A stretch of DNA of 60,919 nucleotides. It comes from Bacteroidales bacterium (GTDB lineage Bacteria > Bacteroidota > Bacteroidia > Bacteroidales > UBA10428). Position numbers and translations under genes: made by a program. Below the pieces are notes generated by a model that saw only the letters and a list, made by a program, of their open reading frames with translations, was not told the origin of the DNA and did no database searches. Where the stretch lies: assembly GCA_016926205.1 (NCBI GenBank), contig JAFGPB010000087.1, forward strand, positions 1-60,919, read 5' to 3'. Shown piece by piece: positions 48,648 to 59,151 of this stretch (the stretch's first letter is position 1; every line of letters begins with the position of its first letter).

Positions 48648-50996
48648 ATGGGCAGATTTAAAATCAACCGTAAAAAATTCAACAGATATTTTTGGATTAT
48701 TTTTGCCGTTCCCTTTGCTATACTGGCCATATTGCTTGTACTGGCTGCTCTTGGGGGCCTGGGTTACATGCCCGATATCGAGACACTTGAAAATCCACAA
48801 ATCAGCCTTGCCTCCCAGGTGATCTCGGAGGACGGTGAAATTCTGGGCTCATTTTACTATCAGAATCAGAACAGAACCTATGTGGATTACGACGAGGTAC
48901 CTTCCCATGTGATCGATGCACTGATCGCAACCGAGGACATCCGTTTTTACCGCCATGCCGGTATCGACGCGAAAAGCCTGGCACGTGTCGCCATCAAAAC
49001 GGTACTGCTTCAGCAGCGCAGCTCGGGTGGCGGAAGCACCATCACACAACAGCTGGCAAAGCTTCTCTTCCATGATCCCCCGAGGACCATGGTCGGCAGG
49101 ATCAAACAAAAGATCAAGGAATGGATCATTGCCGTGCGCCTTGAAAAAGCCTATACAAAAGAAGAGATCATCATCATGTATTTCAACCAGTGCGACTTCC
49201 TGAACCAGGCCGTGGGGATCAAATCCGCCGCACAGGTTTATTTCAGCACGATCCCGGATTCCCTGAACATCGAACAGGGTGCCATGCTTGTCGGCATGGC
49301 AAAAAATCCTTCCTATTATAATCCCGTGGATTCGGCAAAAAAGGATCAGGTCCTGATCAGGCGCAATGTGGTGCTGAACCAGATGGAAAAATACGGTTAC
49401 CTCGACGGGGAACTTAATGACTCTCTGAAACAGCTGCCCATTGAGCTTAAATTCCAGCGCATATCGCACAATCAGGGACTGGCAACTTACTTTCGTGAAT
49501 TTTTGAGAAGGACCATGACGGCCGGGGAGCCCCGTCGCGGAGACTATGGCGACTACGCTGCATACCGGGAGGATTCAGCAAAGTGGGTCGATGACCCGCT
49601 TTACGGATGGTGCAACAAAAATAAGAAACCCAACGGGGAACCGTATAATTTATATACCGATGGACTGAAAATCTTTTCCACCATCAATTCAAGCATGCAA
49701 CGATATGCTGAAGAGGCCATTGTTCAACACCTGAGCACAGAAATCCAGCCTGCATTTTTTGATGAGAAAAAGAACAGCAGCAGGGCACCCTTTTCATCTG
49801 ACCTGACCAGCCAGCAGGTTCAGGACATCCTGTGGAGGGGAATTGTGCTTTCCGACCGCGGCAGAAAACTCCGGGATGCCGGTGCATCCCACAGCGAAAT
49901 CTCCGATGAATTCAACAAGGCCGTACCCATGCGGGTGTTCAGCTGGAACGGACCGGTTGATACCATCATGACTCCCATGGACTCCATCCGGTATTATAAG
50001 CATTTCATTCATTCGGGCTTTATGGCCATGGATCCACAAACAGGAGAAGTCAGGGCTTATGTGGGCGGGATTGATTATACGGAATTCCAGTACGACCATG
50101 TTACACAGGGTAAACGACAGGTGGGATCGACATTCAAACCGTTTTTGTATATCCTTGCCATGCAGGAGGGATACAGTCCGTGTGATAAAGTACTTAACGT
50201 GGAACAATCGTTCATCGTCAACGATTCAGTTTACCGGCCGAGAAGCCTGAGCAAGCCGGAGGACCTGAACACCTGGAAGACATTGAAATGGGGACTGGCA
50301 ACATCCGAGAACAACATATCTGCATGGCTTGTCAGGCAGTTCAATCCCAAACCCATAGCTGACATTGCACACAAAATGGGCATAAAAAGTTATATCGATC
50401 CCGTTCCGGCCATGATATACGGAACATCGGACGTTTCTGTGGCTGAAATGGTATCATCGTTTGCAACCTTTGCCAATAAAGGAGTTCATACCGAACCTCT
50501 TTTTATTACAAGGATCGAGGACAAAAACGGAAATGTACTGACTGAATTCATGCCCGACCGTATGGAATCGATCAGCGAAGAAACCGCCTATCTGATGCTG
50601 AACCTCCTGGAAGGCGTGACAAATTCCGGCACTGCTATCCGGCTGCGCTACAGGTATAATTTCACAGCACCGATCGCGGCAAAAACCGGCACCACACAGA
50701 ACCATTCAGACGGATGGTTCATCGGTGTGACACCAAAACTGGCTGGCGGAACATGGGTCGGTGCTGAAGACCGCTCCGTCCATTTCGACAGGATGGATCT
50801 GGGACAGGGTGCAAACCTTGCCCTTCCGATATGGGCCCTGTTTATGGAAAAAGTATATGCTGACAGCGCCAATCTGAAGATTTACCAGACTGATGAATTT
50901 GAAGCTCCTCCCAACATGGCCCCGATACCCAATTGTGAGGATGTGACGTCCGAATCTTCCGTCGCCAATGATTATTACTGGGAGACCGAGTGGTAG
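48648..50996 (+). CDS. Penicillin-binding protein 1A (transglycosylase/transpeptidase)
   Basis: ATEDIRFYRHAGIDAKSLARVAIKTV, GGGSTITQQLAKLLF; transpeptidase QVGSTFKPFLYILAMQEG, AAKTGTTQNHSDGWFIGVTP. Track start 48630; MGRFKINRKKFNRYFW preferred. Confidence 0.96.
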   Translation: MGRFKINRKKFNRYFWIIFAVPFAILAILLVLAALGGLGYMPDIETLENPQISLASQVISEDGEILGSFYYQNQNRTYVDYDEVPSHVIDALIATEDIRFYRHAGIDAKSLARVAIKTVLLQQRSSGGGSTITQQLAKLLFHDPPRTMVGRIKQKIKEWIIAVRLEKAYTKEEIIIMYFNQCDFLNQAVGIKSAAQVYFSTIPDSLNIEQGAMLVGMAKNPSYYNPVDSAKKDQVLIRRNVVLNQMEKYGYLDGELNDSLKQLPIELKFQRISHNQGLATYFREFLRRTMTAGEPRRGDYGDYAAYREDSAKWVDDPLYGWCNKNKKPNGEPYNLYTDGLKIFSTINSSMQRYAEEAIVQHLSTEIQPAFFDEKKNSSRAPFSSDLTSQQVQDILWRGIVLSDRGRKLRDAGASHSEISDEFNKAVPMRVFSWNGPVDTIMTPMDSIRYYKHFIHSGFMAMDPQTGEVRAYVGGIDYTEFQYDHVTQGKRQVGSTFKPFLYILAMQEGYSPCDKVLNVEQSFIVNDSVYRPRSLSKPEDLNTWKTLKWGLATSENNISAWLVRQFNPKPIADIAHKMGIKSYIDPVPAMIYGTSDVSVAEMVSSFATFANKGVHTEPLFITRIEDKNGNVLTEFMPDRMESISEETAYLMLNLLEGVTNSGTAIRLRYRYNFTAPIAAKTGTTQNHSDGWFIGVTPKLAGGTWVGAEDRSVHFDRMDLGQGANLALPIWALFMEKVYADSANLKIYQTDEFEAPPNMAPIPNCEDVTSESSVANDYYWETEW

Positions 50997-51005
50997 CCCG
51001 CTCTG

Positions 51006-52376
51006 TCAGGGGTATGAAACGAACAAATGCTTCAAAACCTCCTCCAGCCGTCTCACCTTTACCAGCTTGATTTCTTTTTTTTCCGGAAGGTTAATCCTGC
51101 CGTGTGCTGCTGAAATCATAATTTCATCAAATCCAAGCCTTTCCGCTTCCCTGATCCGGCTTTCAATCCGGCTTACGGGGCGGATTTCTCCGGAAAGACC
51201 GACTTCAGCGCTAAAGCACTTCTTTTTCCCTGTCGGTTTGTCCCTGCTGGATGACAGAATTGCGACGATCACGGCCAGGTCGATGGCAGGATCCGTAACC
51301 CTCAGTCCCCCGGCCAGATTCAGAAAGACATCCCTTGTCGCCAGCCTGAATCCGGCCCTTCTTTCGAGCACGGCCAGCAACATGTTCAGTTTGCGCAGGT
51401 CGTAGCCGGACGAAACCCTCTGTGGAATGCCATAGGCAGCGGTACTTACAAGGGCTTGTACTTCAATAAGAAAAGGCCTGATTCCATCAATAGTGGCAGC
51501 GATTGAAATACCGCTGAGTTCCTCGTTGCTGGTGTTTATCAGGACTTCAGACGGATTCTTCACTTCCCTGAGCCCTTCATGCAGCATTTCAAATATGCCC
51601 AGTTCGGTGGTTGCTCCAAAGCGGTTCTTGGCAGCCCTGAGGATCCGGAAAAAATACTGCTGGTCCCCTTCGAACAGCAAAACGGTGTCCACAATGTGTT
51701 CAAGGATCTTCGGACCGGCAAGACTGCCATCCTTTGTAATATGACCTATCAGCAGGACAGGCGTGGCTGTTTCTTTTGCAAATTTCAGCAACCGTGCAGT
51801 ACAATCCCTGATCTGTGAAATGCTTCCCGAAGAGGACTCGTTTTCATCATCCTGAAGGGTCTGTACTGAATCCACGATGACTACATCAGGTTTCAGTTTA
51901 TCCAGATGGATGAAAATGTTTTCCAGCATTACCTCACTAAGGACATAACAATGGTCATTCCCTGTTTTCAGTCTGTCAGCCCGCATTCTGATCTGCTCCG
52001 TACTCTCCTCTCCGGATATGTAAAGCACTTTTGAATCCTTCATTGCCAGTGCCACCTGCAATGCAAGAGTGGACTTTCCGATGCCGGGCTCACCTCCTAT
52101 CAGAACCACTGATCCTTTCACCAGTCCGCCCCCGAGAACACGATTCAGTTCACTGATCCGGGTATCCAGGCGCGGCAATCTTTCCGGACTGATTTCACTC
52201 AGCGGCAAAGGTTCAGCCATTTTGTTCCGTAAAGATCTGGTCCCCGCTGGCTTTCCTGTAAACCGTGTCTCCTCTCTGAAGGTATTCCATTGCCCGCAGG
52301 AGGGACATCTCCCGATCCATTTCGGAGTTTCGTTGCCGCAGCTGGTGCAGACAAAAACACTTCTGGTTTTACCCAT
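51006..52376 (-). CDS. radA: DNA repair protein RadA
   Basis: 456 aa; zinc motif CTSCGNETPKWIGRCPSCGQWNT, Walker A IGGEPGIGKSTLALQ, KNRFGATTELGIFEM. Confidence 0.98.
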   Translation of the reverse strand: MGKTRSVFVCTSCGNETPKWIGRCPSCGQWNTFREETRFTGKPAGTRSLRNKMAEPLPLSEISPERLPRLDTRISELNRVLGGGLVKGSVVLIGGEPGIGKSTLALQVALAMKDSKVLYISGEESTEQIRMRADRLKTGNDHCYVLSEVMLENIFIHLDKLKPDVVIVDSVQTLQDDENESSSGSISQIRDCTARLLKFAKETATPVLLIGHITKDGSLAGPKILEHIVDTVLLFEGDQQYFFRILRAAKNRFGATTELGIFEMLHEGLREVKNPSEVLINTSNEELSGISIAATIDGIRPFLIEVQALVSTAAYGIPQRVSSGYDLRKLNMLLAVLERRAGFRLATRDVFLNLAGGLRVTDPAIDLAVIVAILSSSRDKPTGKKKCFSAEVGLSGEIRPVSRIESRIREAERLGFDEIMISAAHGRINLPEKKEIKLVKVRRLEEVLKHLFVSYP

Positions 52377-52882
52377 CAGACCGAACCGGAATTAATTCTG
52401 TTGATTGTTTCCCGGGTTGAATGCGCTGCTGTTGAATCCAGACTGATGATCTTCCCTCCGTATTGTCTGACGACATCGCCCAAAGCACTGTCTTCAGGTT
52501 CGTGATCCGCTCTCATTACCAGCACATCAGGACGGATCTGCCGGATCAGGTTCAAAGGTGTTTCCTCATCAAACAGCACAACGACAGATACAAAACGCAT
52601 TGATGCCAGGATCAGTGCCCTTGATTCCTCATCCAGATACAGGCTGATGTTTCTTTTAAGCTTTTTTACCGATGCATCGGTATTCAGGCCGACGACCAGA
52701 AAATCACCCTGTCCGGCAGCTTCAGCGAGATATTGAACATGTCCTTTATGCAGAATATCAAAAAAACCACTGGTGAATACAATCTTCTGATGCCTGAACC
52801 TCACAATCGAGAGCCATCGTTCGAGTTCAATTCCTGATCGTATCCTGCCCTTTATCAATGCAGTTCTTTCCATAAAAATCAT
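52376..52882 (-). CDS. rfaE2: D-glycero-beta-D-manno-heptose 1-phosphate adenylyltransferase (RfaE2/HldE C-terminal type)
   Basis: 168 aa; IVFTSGFFDILHKGHVQYLAEAAGQGDFLVVGLNTDASVKKLK; stop overlaps the radA start. Confidence 0.92.
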   Translation of the reverse strand: MIFMERTALIKGRIRSGIELERWLSIVRFRHQKIVFTSGFFDILHKGHVQYLAEAAGQGDFLVVGLNTDASVKKLKRNISLYLDEESRALILASMRFVSVVVLFDEETPLNLIRQIRPDVLVMRADHEPEDSALGDVVRQYGGKIISLDSTAAHSTRETINRINSGSV

Positions 52883-52958
52883 CTGGTTTAAACCGTTTTA
52901 CCTTTCACTGTTAACCGTTTGCTGCTCTTGCCGTCTAACGTTCGGCACATACCTTTAT

Positions 52959-53309
52959 TCAAACAAGTCTGTTTGTTGCTGTATCGGGAAAGACAAATGC
53001 AGGCACAAATTCTTTGGCCTCCTCAAAATCCATCATGGCATAGGATATGATGATCAATATATCACCAACCATCGCCTTTCGGGCAGCAGGCCCATTCAAA
53101 CAGATAATTCCCGAACCTCGTTTGCCTTTGATGACATAAGTGTCCAGCCGTTCACCGTTGTTGATGTTAACAACCTGCACTTTTTCATTTTCAATGATAT
53201 TGGCTGCATCCATAAGATCCTCATCAATCGTTATGCTGCCAATATAATAAAGGTCCGCTTCCGTCACGGTGACCTTATGAATTTTTGATTTTACGATTTC
53301 TATTTGCAT
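52959..53309 (-). CDS. panD: Aspartate 1-decarboxylase
   Basis: 116 aa; [44 protein letters not shown] cleavage site; [19 protein letters not shown]. Confidence 0.97.
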   Translation of the reverse strand: MQIEIVKSKIHKVTVTEADLYYIGSITIDEDLMDAANIIENEKVQVVNINNGERLDTYVIKGKRGSGIICLNGPAARKAMVGDILIIISYAMMDFEEAKEFVPAFVFPDTATNRLV

Positions 53310-53321
53310 GACAATGCAAAT

Positions 53322-54167
53322 TTACGAAGAAAAATAGACATTGTCAATAAGCCTTATCTTTCCGAGTTTTACAGCGATACAGCCAATCTTATTCCCTTTC
53401 TGACCGAAGTCTTTTACAGGCTGAAGCGTCCGGTCATCCACAATTTCAAAATAATCCGCTTCCATAAGCGGATTGCTGTTGATCCTGCTGACCACAAATT
53501 CCCTGGTTTCATCCGCTGTGTGGACCTTTGCCATATCCCTGGCTGCAAACAATATACGCGATATGGCAACGGCACTTGCACGTTGTTCGGGACTGAGCAA
53601 TACGTTTCTCGAACTTAGGGCGAGTCCGTCATCTTCCCTTACGATCGGACAGGCTACAATTTCAATAGGATACTTAAGATCATCCACAACTTTCCTAATG
53701 ATTGCAACCTGTTGAAAATCCTTCAAACCGAAGTAGATCCTGTGCGGAATCACAATATCCAGCAGCCGGGTCACAACCTGGGCCACTCCGTTAAAGTGAC
53801 CGGGACGGCGCAGACCTTCCATAACATTGTCCAGTCCGCCAAAGTTGAACTGCCTCGTGTCCGGAACAGGATAGATTTCCTTTTCATCGGGACAAAAAGC
53901 CAGGTCGCATGAATTCTTTTCCAGCAACTCCAGATCTTTGCTCAGATTTCGCGGATAATTACATAGATCAGCGGGATCATTGAACTGTGTGGGATTCACA
54001 AAAATGCTCACAATGGAAACATCATTCTGTGCTTTGCACGCATCCAGCAGTGAGAGGTGCCCGCCGTGCAACGCACCCATGGTAGGGACAAAACCGACCG
54101 TCCTTCCCGTGTTCCTGTATGAACGGACCTTCTGTGAAAGTAAATCCGCCAGTTGAATGATTTCCAT
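53322..54167 (-). CDS. panC: Pantothenate synthetase
   Basis: MEIIQLADLLSQKVRSYRNTGRTVGFVPTMGALHGGHLSLLDACKAQNDVSIVSIFVNPTQF; YFGLKDFQQVAIIRKVV. Track start 54251; internal ATG at 54167 preferred. Confidence 0.97.
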   Translation of the reverse strand: MEIIQLADLLSQKVRSYRNTGRTVGFVPTMGALHGGHLSLLDACKAQNDVSIVSIFVNPTQFNDPADLCNYPRNLSKDLELLEKNSCDLAFCPDEKEIYPVPDTRQFNFGGLDNVMEGLRRPGHFNGVAQVVTRLLDIVIPHRIYFGLKDFQQVAIIRKVVDDLKYPIEIVACPIVREDDGLALSSRNVLLSPEQRASAVAISRILFAARDMAKVHTADETREFVVSRINSNPLMEADYFEIVDDRTLQPVKDFGQKGNKIGCIAVKLGKIRLIDNVYFSS

Positions 54168-54257
54168 ATTTTTTGACGATGCAAATATAGAAGAAATATA
54201 ATTAACGAAATTTTTAGTAATTTTGTGCAAATATTCTAAAATAGCAAGCAAAGCTAA

Positions 54258-55073
54258 ATGAAGGGTCTTAAAGTTCTTTACGTATCACAAGAAATAACTC
54301 CCTACCTCCCCGAATCTGAAATGTCTGTCATTGGGAGAAACTTACCACAAGCCATCCAGGAAAAGGGAAAAGAGATACGGACATTCATGCCAAAATACGG
54401 ATGTATCAATGAAAGAAGAAATCAGCTGCATGAAGTGATCCGTCTTTCAGGCATGAATATCATCATTGATGACACGGATCATCCCCTGATTATAAAAGTA
54501 GCTTCCATACAGGCAGCGCGAATGCAGGTCTACTTTATTGACAATGAAGATTATTTCCAGCGCAGGTATCTGTTCCATGATGACGATGGGGTCTTTTTTG
54601 ACGACAACGATGAACGGGCAATCTTTTTTACGAGGGGTGTCATTGAAACGGTAAAAAAATTACAATGGCCTCCGAATATTATTCATTGTCACGGCTGGTT
54701 TTCAGGATTACTGCCCCTTTATGTTAAAAAAGTATACGAAGATGACCCGGTTTTCAGAAACTCCAGGATCATCTGGTCCGTATACAATAATGAATTTAAC
54801 AAAACCATGAACAAATCCTTCATGCATAAACTCGCGCAGGACGGCATTAACAGCAGTGACCTGAAGATTATTGACAATCCCGATTATCTCAATTACTGCA
54901 AGCTCATCGTTAACAATTGTGATGGAATCATCATCGGCAGTCCTTCCATACATCCTGGTCTGGCCGGCTATATCAAGAAATCAGGCAAGTCCATGCTCCC
55001 TTACCAGGAACCGGCAGATTATGTTGAAGCATATTCCGAGTTCTATAAAAAGATCCTGGACATAAAAAACTGA
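54258..55073 (+). CDS. Glycogen/starch synthase N-terminal (GT5) domain-like protein
   Basis: 271 aa; MKGLKVLYVSQEITPYLPESEMSVIGRNLPQAIQEKGKEIRTFMPKYGCINERRNQLHEVIRLSG; PPNIIHCHGWFSGLLPLYVKKVYEDDPVFRNSRIIWSVYNNEF. No second GT-B half present. Confidence 0.85.
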   Translation: MKGLKVLYVSQEITPYLPESEMSVIGRNLPQAIQEKGKEIRTFMPKYGCINERRNQLHEVIRLSGMNIIIDDTDHPLIIKVASIQAARMQVYFIDNEDYFQRRYLFHDDDGVFFDDNDERAIFFTRGVIETVKKLQWPPNIIHCHGWFSGLLPLYVKKVYEDDPVFRNSRIIWSVYNNEFNKTMNKSFMHKLAQDGINSSDLKIIDNPDYLNYCKLIVNNCDGIIIGSPSIHPGLAGYIKKSGKSMLPYQEPADYVEAYSEFYKKILDIKN

Positions 55074-55102
55074 TCGCTAATCCTGAATAAACATTACATT
55101 TC

Positions 55103-56941
55103 ATGTGTGGTATTGTCGGATATATTGGCTACAGGGAAGTACTTCCTGTATTGTTAAATGGTCTGAAACGGCTTGAATACAGGGGTTATGATTCCGCAGG
55201 AGTTGCAGTCCTCAATAACAAAACCGGTATCTATAAATGTAAGGGCAAAGTGACGGATCTGGAAGAACACATCAAAAAAGATGACGGTCTTTCCGGGACC
55301 ATAGGCATAGGCCATACACGCTGGGCAACCCATGGAGAACCCAATGATATCAATGCACATCCCCACATGTCCTACAGGGGAAAATTTGTCATCATTCATA
55401 ATGGTATTATTGAAAACTATGCACCGCTAAAGGAGACACTGGTGAGCAAGGGTATAAAATTCAAAGGTGAAACAGATTCGGAGGTGCTGGTAAATCTCAT
55501 TGAATACATCTATCTGAAAGGTAACATGACTGCCGAAATGGCTGCAAGACTGGCCCTAAGCAAGGTTGAAGGAGCTTATGGCATTGTACTGATGTGCACC
55601 GATGAAAAGGACAAGCTCATTGCAGCCCGCAAAGGAAGCCCTCTCGTGATCGGTGTTGGTCATGAAGAATATTTCATCGCCTCTGATGCCACACCTATTG
55701 TGGAATACACAAAGAGCGTCATTTATTTGAATGACAACGATGTTGCAGTTCTTACCAGGTCTGAACTGATTCTCAAAACCCTGAAGAACATCCGGCTTAC
55801 ACCACAGGTTCATCAGATCGACCTTGATGTTGATGAAATTGACAAGGGGGGTTATGCGCATTTCATGCTTAAGGAAATCTTTGAACAGCCCCGTTCCATA
55901 CTCGACACTTTCCGCGGCCGTGTAATTTCAGACGGTTCAGAATTGCGTCTGGGCGGACTGTTTCATGTGATACCCCGACTGGTTGAGGCTAAGCGTATCA
56001 TTATCGTTGCATGCGGCACATCCTGGCATGCCGGACTTGTGGGTGAATACCTGTTTGAAGATCTGGCCCGGGTATCCGTCGAAGTTGAATACGCTTCCGA
56101 ATTCAGGTACCGCCGTCCCATCATCACCGTTGATGATGTTGTCATTGCCATCAGTCAGAGTGGAGAAACTGCCGATACGCTCGCCGCGGTAAGACTAGCA
56201 AAGGAATCAGGTGCACTTGTCCTCGGCATTTGCAATGTGGTCGGATCCAGCATTCCCCGTGAAACCGATGCCGGAGTTTATACACATGCCGGACCTGAGA
56301 TCGGTGTGGCTTCAACCAAAGCATTCACCGCACAGGTCACCGTACTGGCCATGATGGCCATTTTGATCGCAAAAAAGAGAAACCTGCTGGACGACAAACA
56401 ATACAGAACCTATATTAAAAATTTAGTTGAAGTCCCTGATAAAATCGGGGCTATATTGAAGGATGATGCAAAATTCAGGAATATTGCAGGTATGTATCAG
56501 CACGTGAACAACTTCCTGTACCTGGGCCGCGGATACCTTTTCCCGGTAGCGCTTGAGGGTGCTCTCAAACTCAAGGAGATTTCCTACATTCACGCCGAAG
56601 GATATCCGGCAGCAGAAATGAAGCACGGTCCGATCGCCTTGATTGACCAGAACATGCCTGTTGTCGTGCTTGCCACCAAAGACCATTCCTATGATAAAAT
56701 CGTAAGCAACATCCAGGAGGTAAAAGCCCGGAAAGGAATTGTCATCGCAGTTGTAAATCAAGGTGATACTGCCATACGGAAAATGGCTGATCACATACTG
56801 GAAATCCCGTCTTCACCTTCCATTTTCACACCCCTGCTGGCGGTTATTCCGCTTCAGCTCCTGTCCTATCACATCGCCGTAATGCGCGGGTGCAATGTCG
56901 ATCAACCCAGGAACCTTGCGAAGTCTGTTACAGTGGAGTAA
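55103..56941 (+). CDS. glmS: Glutamine--fructose-6-phosphate aminotransferase (isomerizing)
   Basis: 612 aa; MCGIVGYIGYREVLPVLLNGLKRLEYRGYDSAGVAVL, GIGHTRWATHGEPNDINAHPH, ACGTSWHAGLVGEYLFEDLARVSVEVEYASEFRYR, terminal NLAKSVTVE. Confidence 0.98.
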   Translation: MCGIVGYIGYREVLPVLLNGLKRLEYRGYDSAGVAVLNNKTGIYKCKGKVTDLEEHIKKDDGLSGTIGIGHTRWATHGEPNDINAHPHMSYRGKFVIIHNGIIENYAPLKETLVSKGIKFKGETDSEVLVNLIEYIYLKGNMTAEMAARLALSKVEGAYGIVLMCTDEKDKLIAARKGSPLVIGVGHEEYFIASDATPIVEYTKSVIYLNDNDVAVLTRSELILKTLKNIRLTPQVHQIDLDVDEIDKGGYAHFMLKEIFEQPRSILDTFRGRVISDGSELRLGGLFHVIPRLVEAKRIIIVACGTSWHAGLVGEYLFEDLARVSVEVEYASEFRYRRPIITVDDVVIAISQSGETADTLAAVRLAKESGALVLGICNVVGSSIPRETDAGVYTHAGPEIGVASTKAFTAQVTVLAMMAILIAKKRNLLDDKQYRTYIKNLVEVPDKIGAILKDDAKFRNIAGMYQHVNNFLYLGRGYLFPVALEGALKLKEISYIHAEGYPAAEMKHGPIALIDQNMPVVVLATKDHSYDKIVSNIQEVKARKGIVIAVVNQGDTAIRKMADHILEIPSSPSIFTPLLAVIPLQLLSYHIAVMRGCNVDQPRNLAKSVTVE

Positions 56942-57048
56942 GTTTACTTTGCAATTTTCAGTGAAGAATGCAGGCTGTGTTTTTCACTGAACATTTTTGT
57001 CGGACATCACATCCTGTTCCCGTTTCTTACTTCATGACGTATGAATGC

Positions 57049-58104
57049 TCACCTGTTGCCGTATTGCTTCCGGTAATAGCGCTTATACTGTCCGCTGACA
57101 ACATGCTGTACCCAGGTTGTATTGTTCAGGTACCAGTCGACCGTCAGGTCCAGTCCTTTTTTGAAATCCACTAGGGGTTCCCAGCTCAGTTCGCGCCTGA
57201 TTTTAGAGGAATCGATGGCATACCGAAAATCATGGCCTGCACGGTCCGTCACAAATGTGATCAATCCTGCGCTGGTCCCTTTTTTGCGTCCCAGCTTGTC
57301 ATCCATGATGGAACAGAGAAACCGGATCAGATCAAGGTTTTTCCATTCATTGGTGCCTCCGATGTTGTACTTTTCCCCGATCCTTCCCCTGTGAAACAGG
57401 AGGTCAATGGCCTTTGCATGATCTTCAACATAAAGCCAGTCACGTACGTTTTCTCCCTGTCCGTAAACGGGAACAGGCCTGTTGTTTACAATGTTATGTA
57501 TGGCCAGCGGTATGAGCTTCTCGGGAAACTGATTGGGGCCGTAATTGTTGGAGCAGTTGGATATGACGACCGGCAACCTGTAAGTGTTGTGATAGGCTTT
57601 GACAAAATGATCCGCACCGGCTTTTGAAGCGGAATACGGACTCCGGGGATCGTAAGAGGAAAGTTCCGTAAAAACCCCGCCTTCATCCAGCGAACCGAAT
57701 ACTTCATCTGTGGATATCTGATAAAACCGCTTTCCGTTCATGCCGGTCTTCCATTGTTCTTTTGCCAGATTGAGCAGATTCACGGTTCCCATGATGTTGG
57801 TCCTGATAAAGACAAGGGGACTGTCAATTGAACGGTCTACATGGGATTCGGCCGCCAGGTGTATGATGCCGTCAAAACTGTATTTGCTGAAAAGTTCCCG
57901 CAGCTGCCGCATGTTTGTAATGTCAATCCTGAAAAATTTGTAGTTGTCCTTGTTTTCGATATCTGCAAGATTTTCCAGGTTCCCGGCATAAGTCAGTTTG
58001 TCGATATTAACGATCCGATAATCCGGATGACTTTTGACCAGCAGCCGCACGACATGGGATCCAATAAAACCTGCCCCTCCGGTGATCAGAATGGTCTTTT
58101 TCAT
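57049..58104 (-). CDS. rfbB: dTDP-glucose 4,6-dehydratase
   Basis: 351 aa; ILITGGAGFIGSHVVRLLV, HLAAESHVDRSIDSP, ISTDEVFGSL, YSASKAGADHFVKAYHNTYRLPVVISNCSNNYGPNQFPEKLIPL. Confidence 0.97.
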   Translation of the reverse strand: MKKTILITGGAGFIGSHVVRLLVKSHPDYRIVNIDKLTYAGNLENLADIENKDNYKFFRIDITNMRQLRELFSKYSFDGIIHLAAESHVDRSIDSPLVFIRTNIMGTVNLLNLAKEQWKTGMNGKRFYQISTDEVFGSLDEGGVFTELSSYDPRSPYSASKAGADHFVKAYHNTYRLPVVISNCSNNYGPNQFPEKLIPLAIHNIVNNRPVPVYGQGENVRDWLYVEDHAKAIDLLFHRGRIGEKYNIGGTNEWKNLDLIRFLCSIMDDKLGRKKGTSAGLITFVTDRAGHDFRYAIDSSKIRRELSWEPLVDFKKGLDLTVDWYLNNTTWVQHVVSGQYKRYYRKQYGNR

Positions 58105-58116
58105 AAAAAAGTGATT

Positions 58117-59151
58117 TTACACGTTTGTCATTCTGTTAATCTGCTGTTCCCATTTCCAGGCTGATAAAACAACTTCCTCAAAAGGGGCAAGGGCCTTCCA
58201 TCCCAGAATCTCGCCGGCTTTCGAAGCATCTGCATAAATACAGCCAATGTCACCCGGCCTCCTGGGTACTATTCTGTAGTTGACTTTCATGTCCAGAACT
58301 TTTTCAAAGGCTGCTATGATCTCCAGGACTGACAGGCCTTTTCCGGTTCCCAGGTTGAACACTTCAAACGGCTCATTACCTTTTCTTTCCTCCAGCCGTC
58401 TGATGGCTGCCACATGTGCCTTTGCCAGATCCACAACATGAATATAATCACGTATCCCGGTTCCGTCGGGAGTATTGTAATCATTGCCGAATACATGAAG
58501 TTCACTGCGCTTGCCGATCAATGTCTGTGTGATTATAGGAACCAGATTCAGCGGTGGTCCGATCGGATATTCACCGATCAAAGCGGACGCATGTGCGCCA
58601 ACAGGATTGAAATACCGCAGTGAGATTGCCCGGTATCCTTCAGCGGATGCCAGGAAATCCGCAATCATCTCTTCGGAAACCTGCTTGGTGTTGCCATAGG
58701 GCGAAGCAGCTTTCTGAACAGGAGTTTCTTCAGTCACAGGCAGATTCTCAGGTTGTCCGTAAACAGTACATGATGACGAAAATACCAGACCGGGGATTCC
58801 GAAATCACGCATGGCCTTAAGCAGGTTGATCATCGAGCCCAGGTTGTTCTCATAGTACTCGAGGGGACGGGAGACTGATTCGCCCACCGCTTTCAGGGCC
58901 GCAAAATGTATGATGGCATCTATCTTTTCATATTTATTGCAGCACGCAATCAGTTTTTGCATGTCGCACAGGTCGAACTCCTCAAAAAAAGGACGAATCC
59001 CCGTGATCTCCCGGATGCCCTCCAGAACTTCTCTCCGGGAATTCATGAGATTGTCGGCTATTAAAACCTGATAACCGCTTTCGATCAGTTCAACAGCAGT
59101 GTGGGAACCGATATATCCGGTACCCCCGGTTACCAGTACGAGCTTATTCAT
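58117..59151 (-). CDS. galE: UDP-glucose 4-epimerase
   Basis: 344 aa; KLVLVTGGTGYIGSHTAVELIESGY, HFAALKAVGESVSRPLEYYENNL, FSSSCTVYGQPENLPVTE, GTGIRDYIHVVDLAKAHVAA. Confidence 0.97.
   Translation of the reverse strand: MNKLVLVTGGTGYIGSHTAVELIESGYQVLIADNLMNSRREVLEGIREITGIRPFFEEFDLCDMQKLIACCNKYEKIDAIIHFAALKAVGESVSRPLEYYENNLGSMINLLKAMRDFGIPGLVFSSSCTVYGQPENLPVTEETPVQKAASPYGNTKQVSEEMIADFLASAEGYRAISLRYFNPVGAHASALIGEYPIGPPLNLVPIITQTLIGKRSELHVFGNDYNTPDGTGIRDYIHVVDLAKAHVAAIRRLEERKGNEPFEVFNLGTGKGLSVLEIIAAFEKVLDMKVNYRIVPRRPGDIGCIYADASKAGEILGWKALAPFEEVVLSAWKWEQQINRMTNV

Noticed and set aside
48849-49469. 206-aa minus-strand ORF opposite PBP1A
   Set aside because: Antisense to the PBP1A transglycosylase domain; spurious.
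54942-55102. Possible glmS ribozyme or leader regulation upstream of glmS
   Set aside because: Only about 30 bp separates the previous stop from the glmS ATG; no room for a ribozyme.
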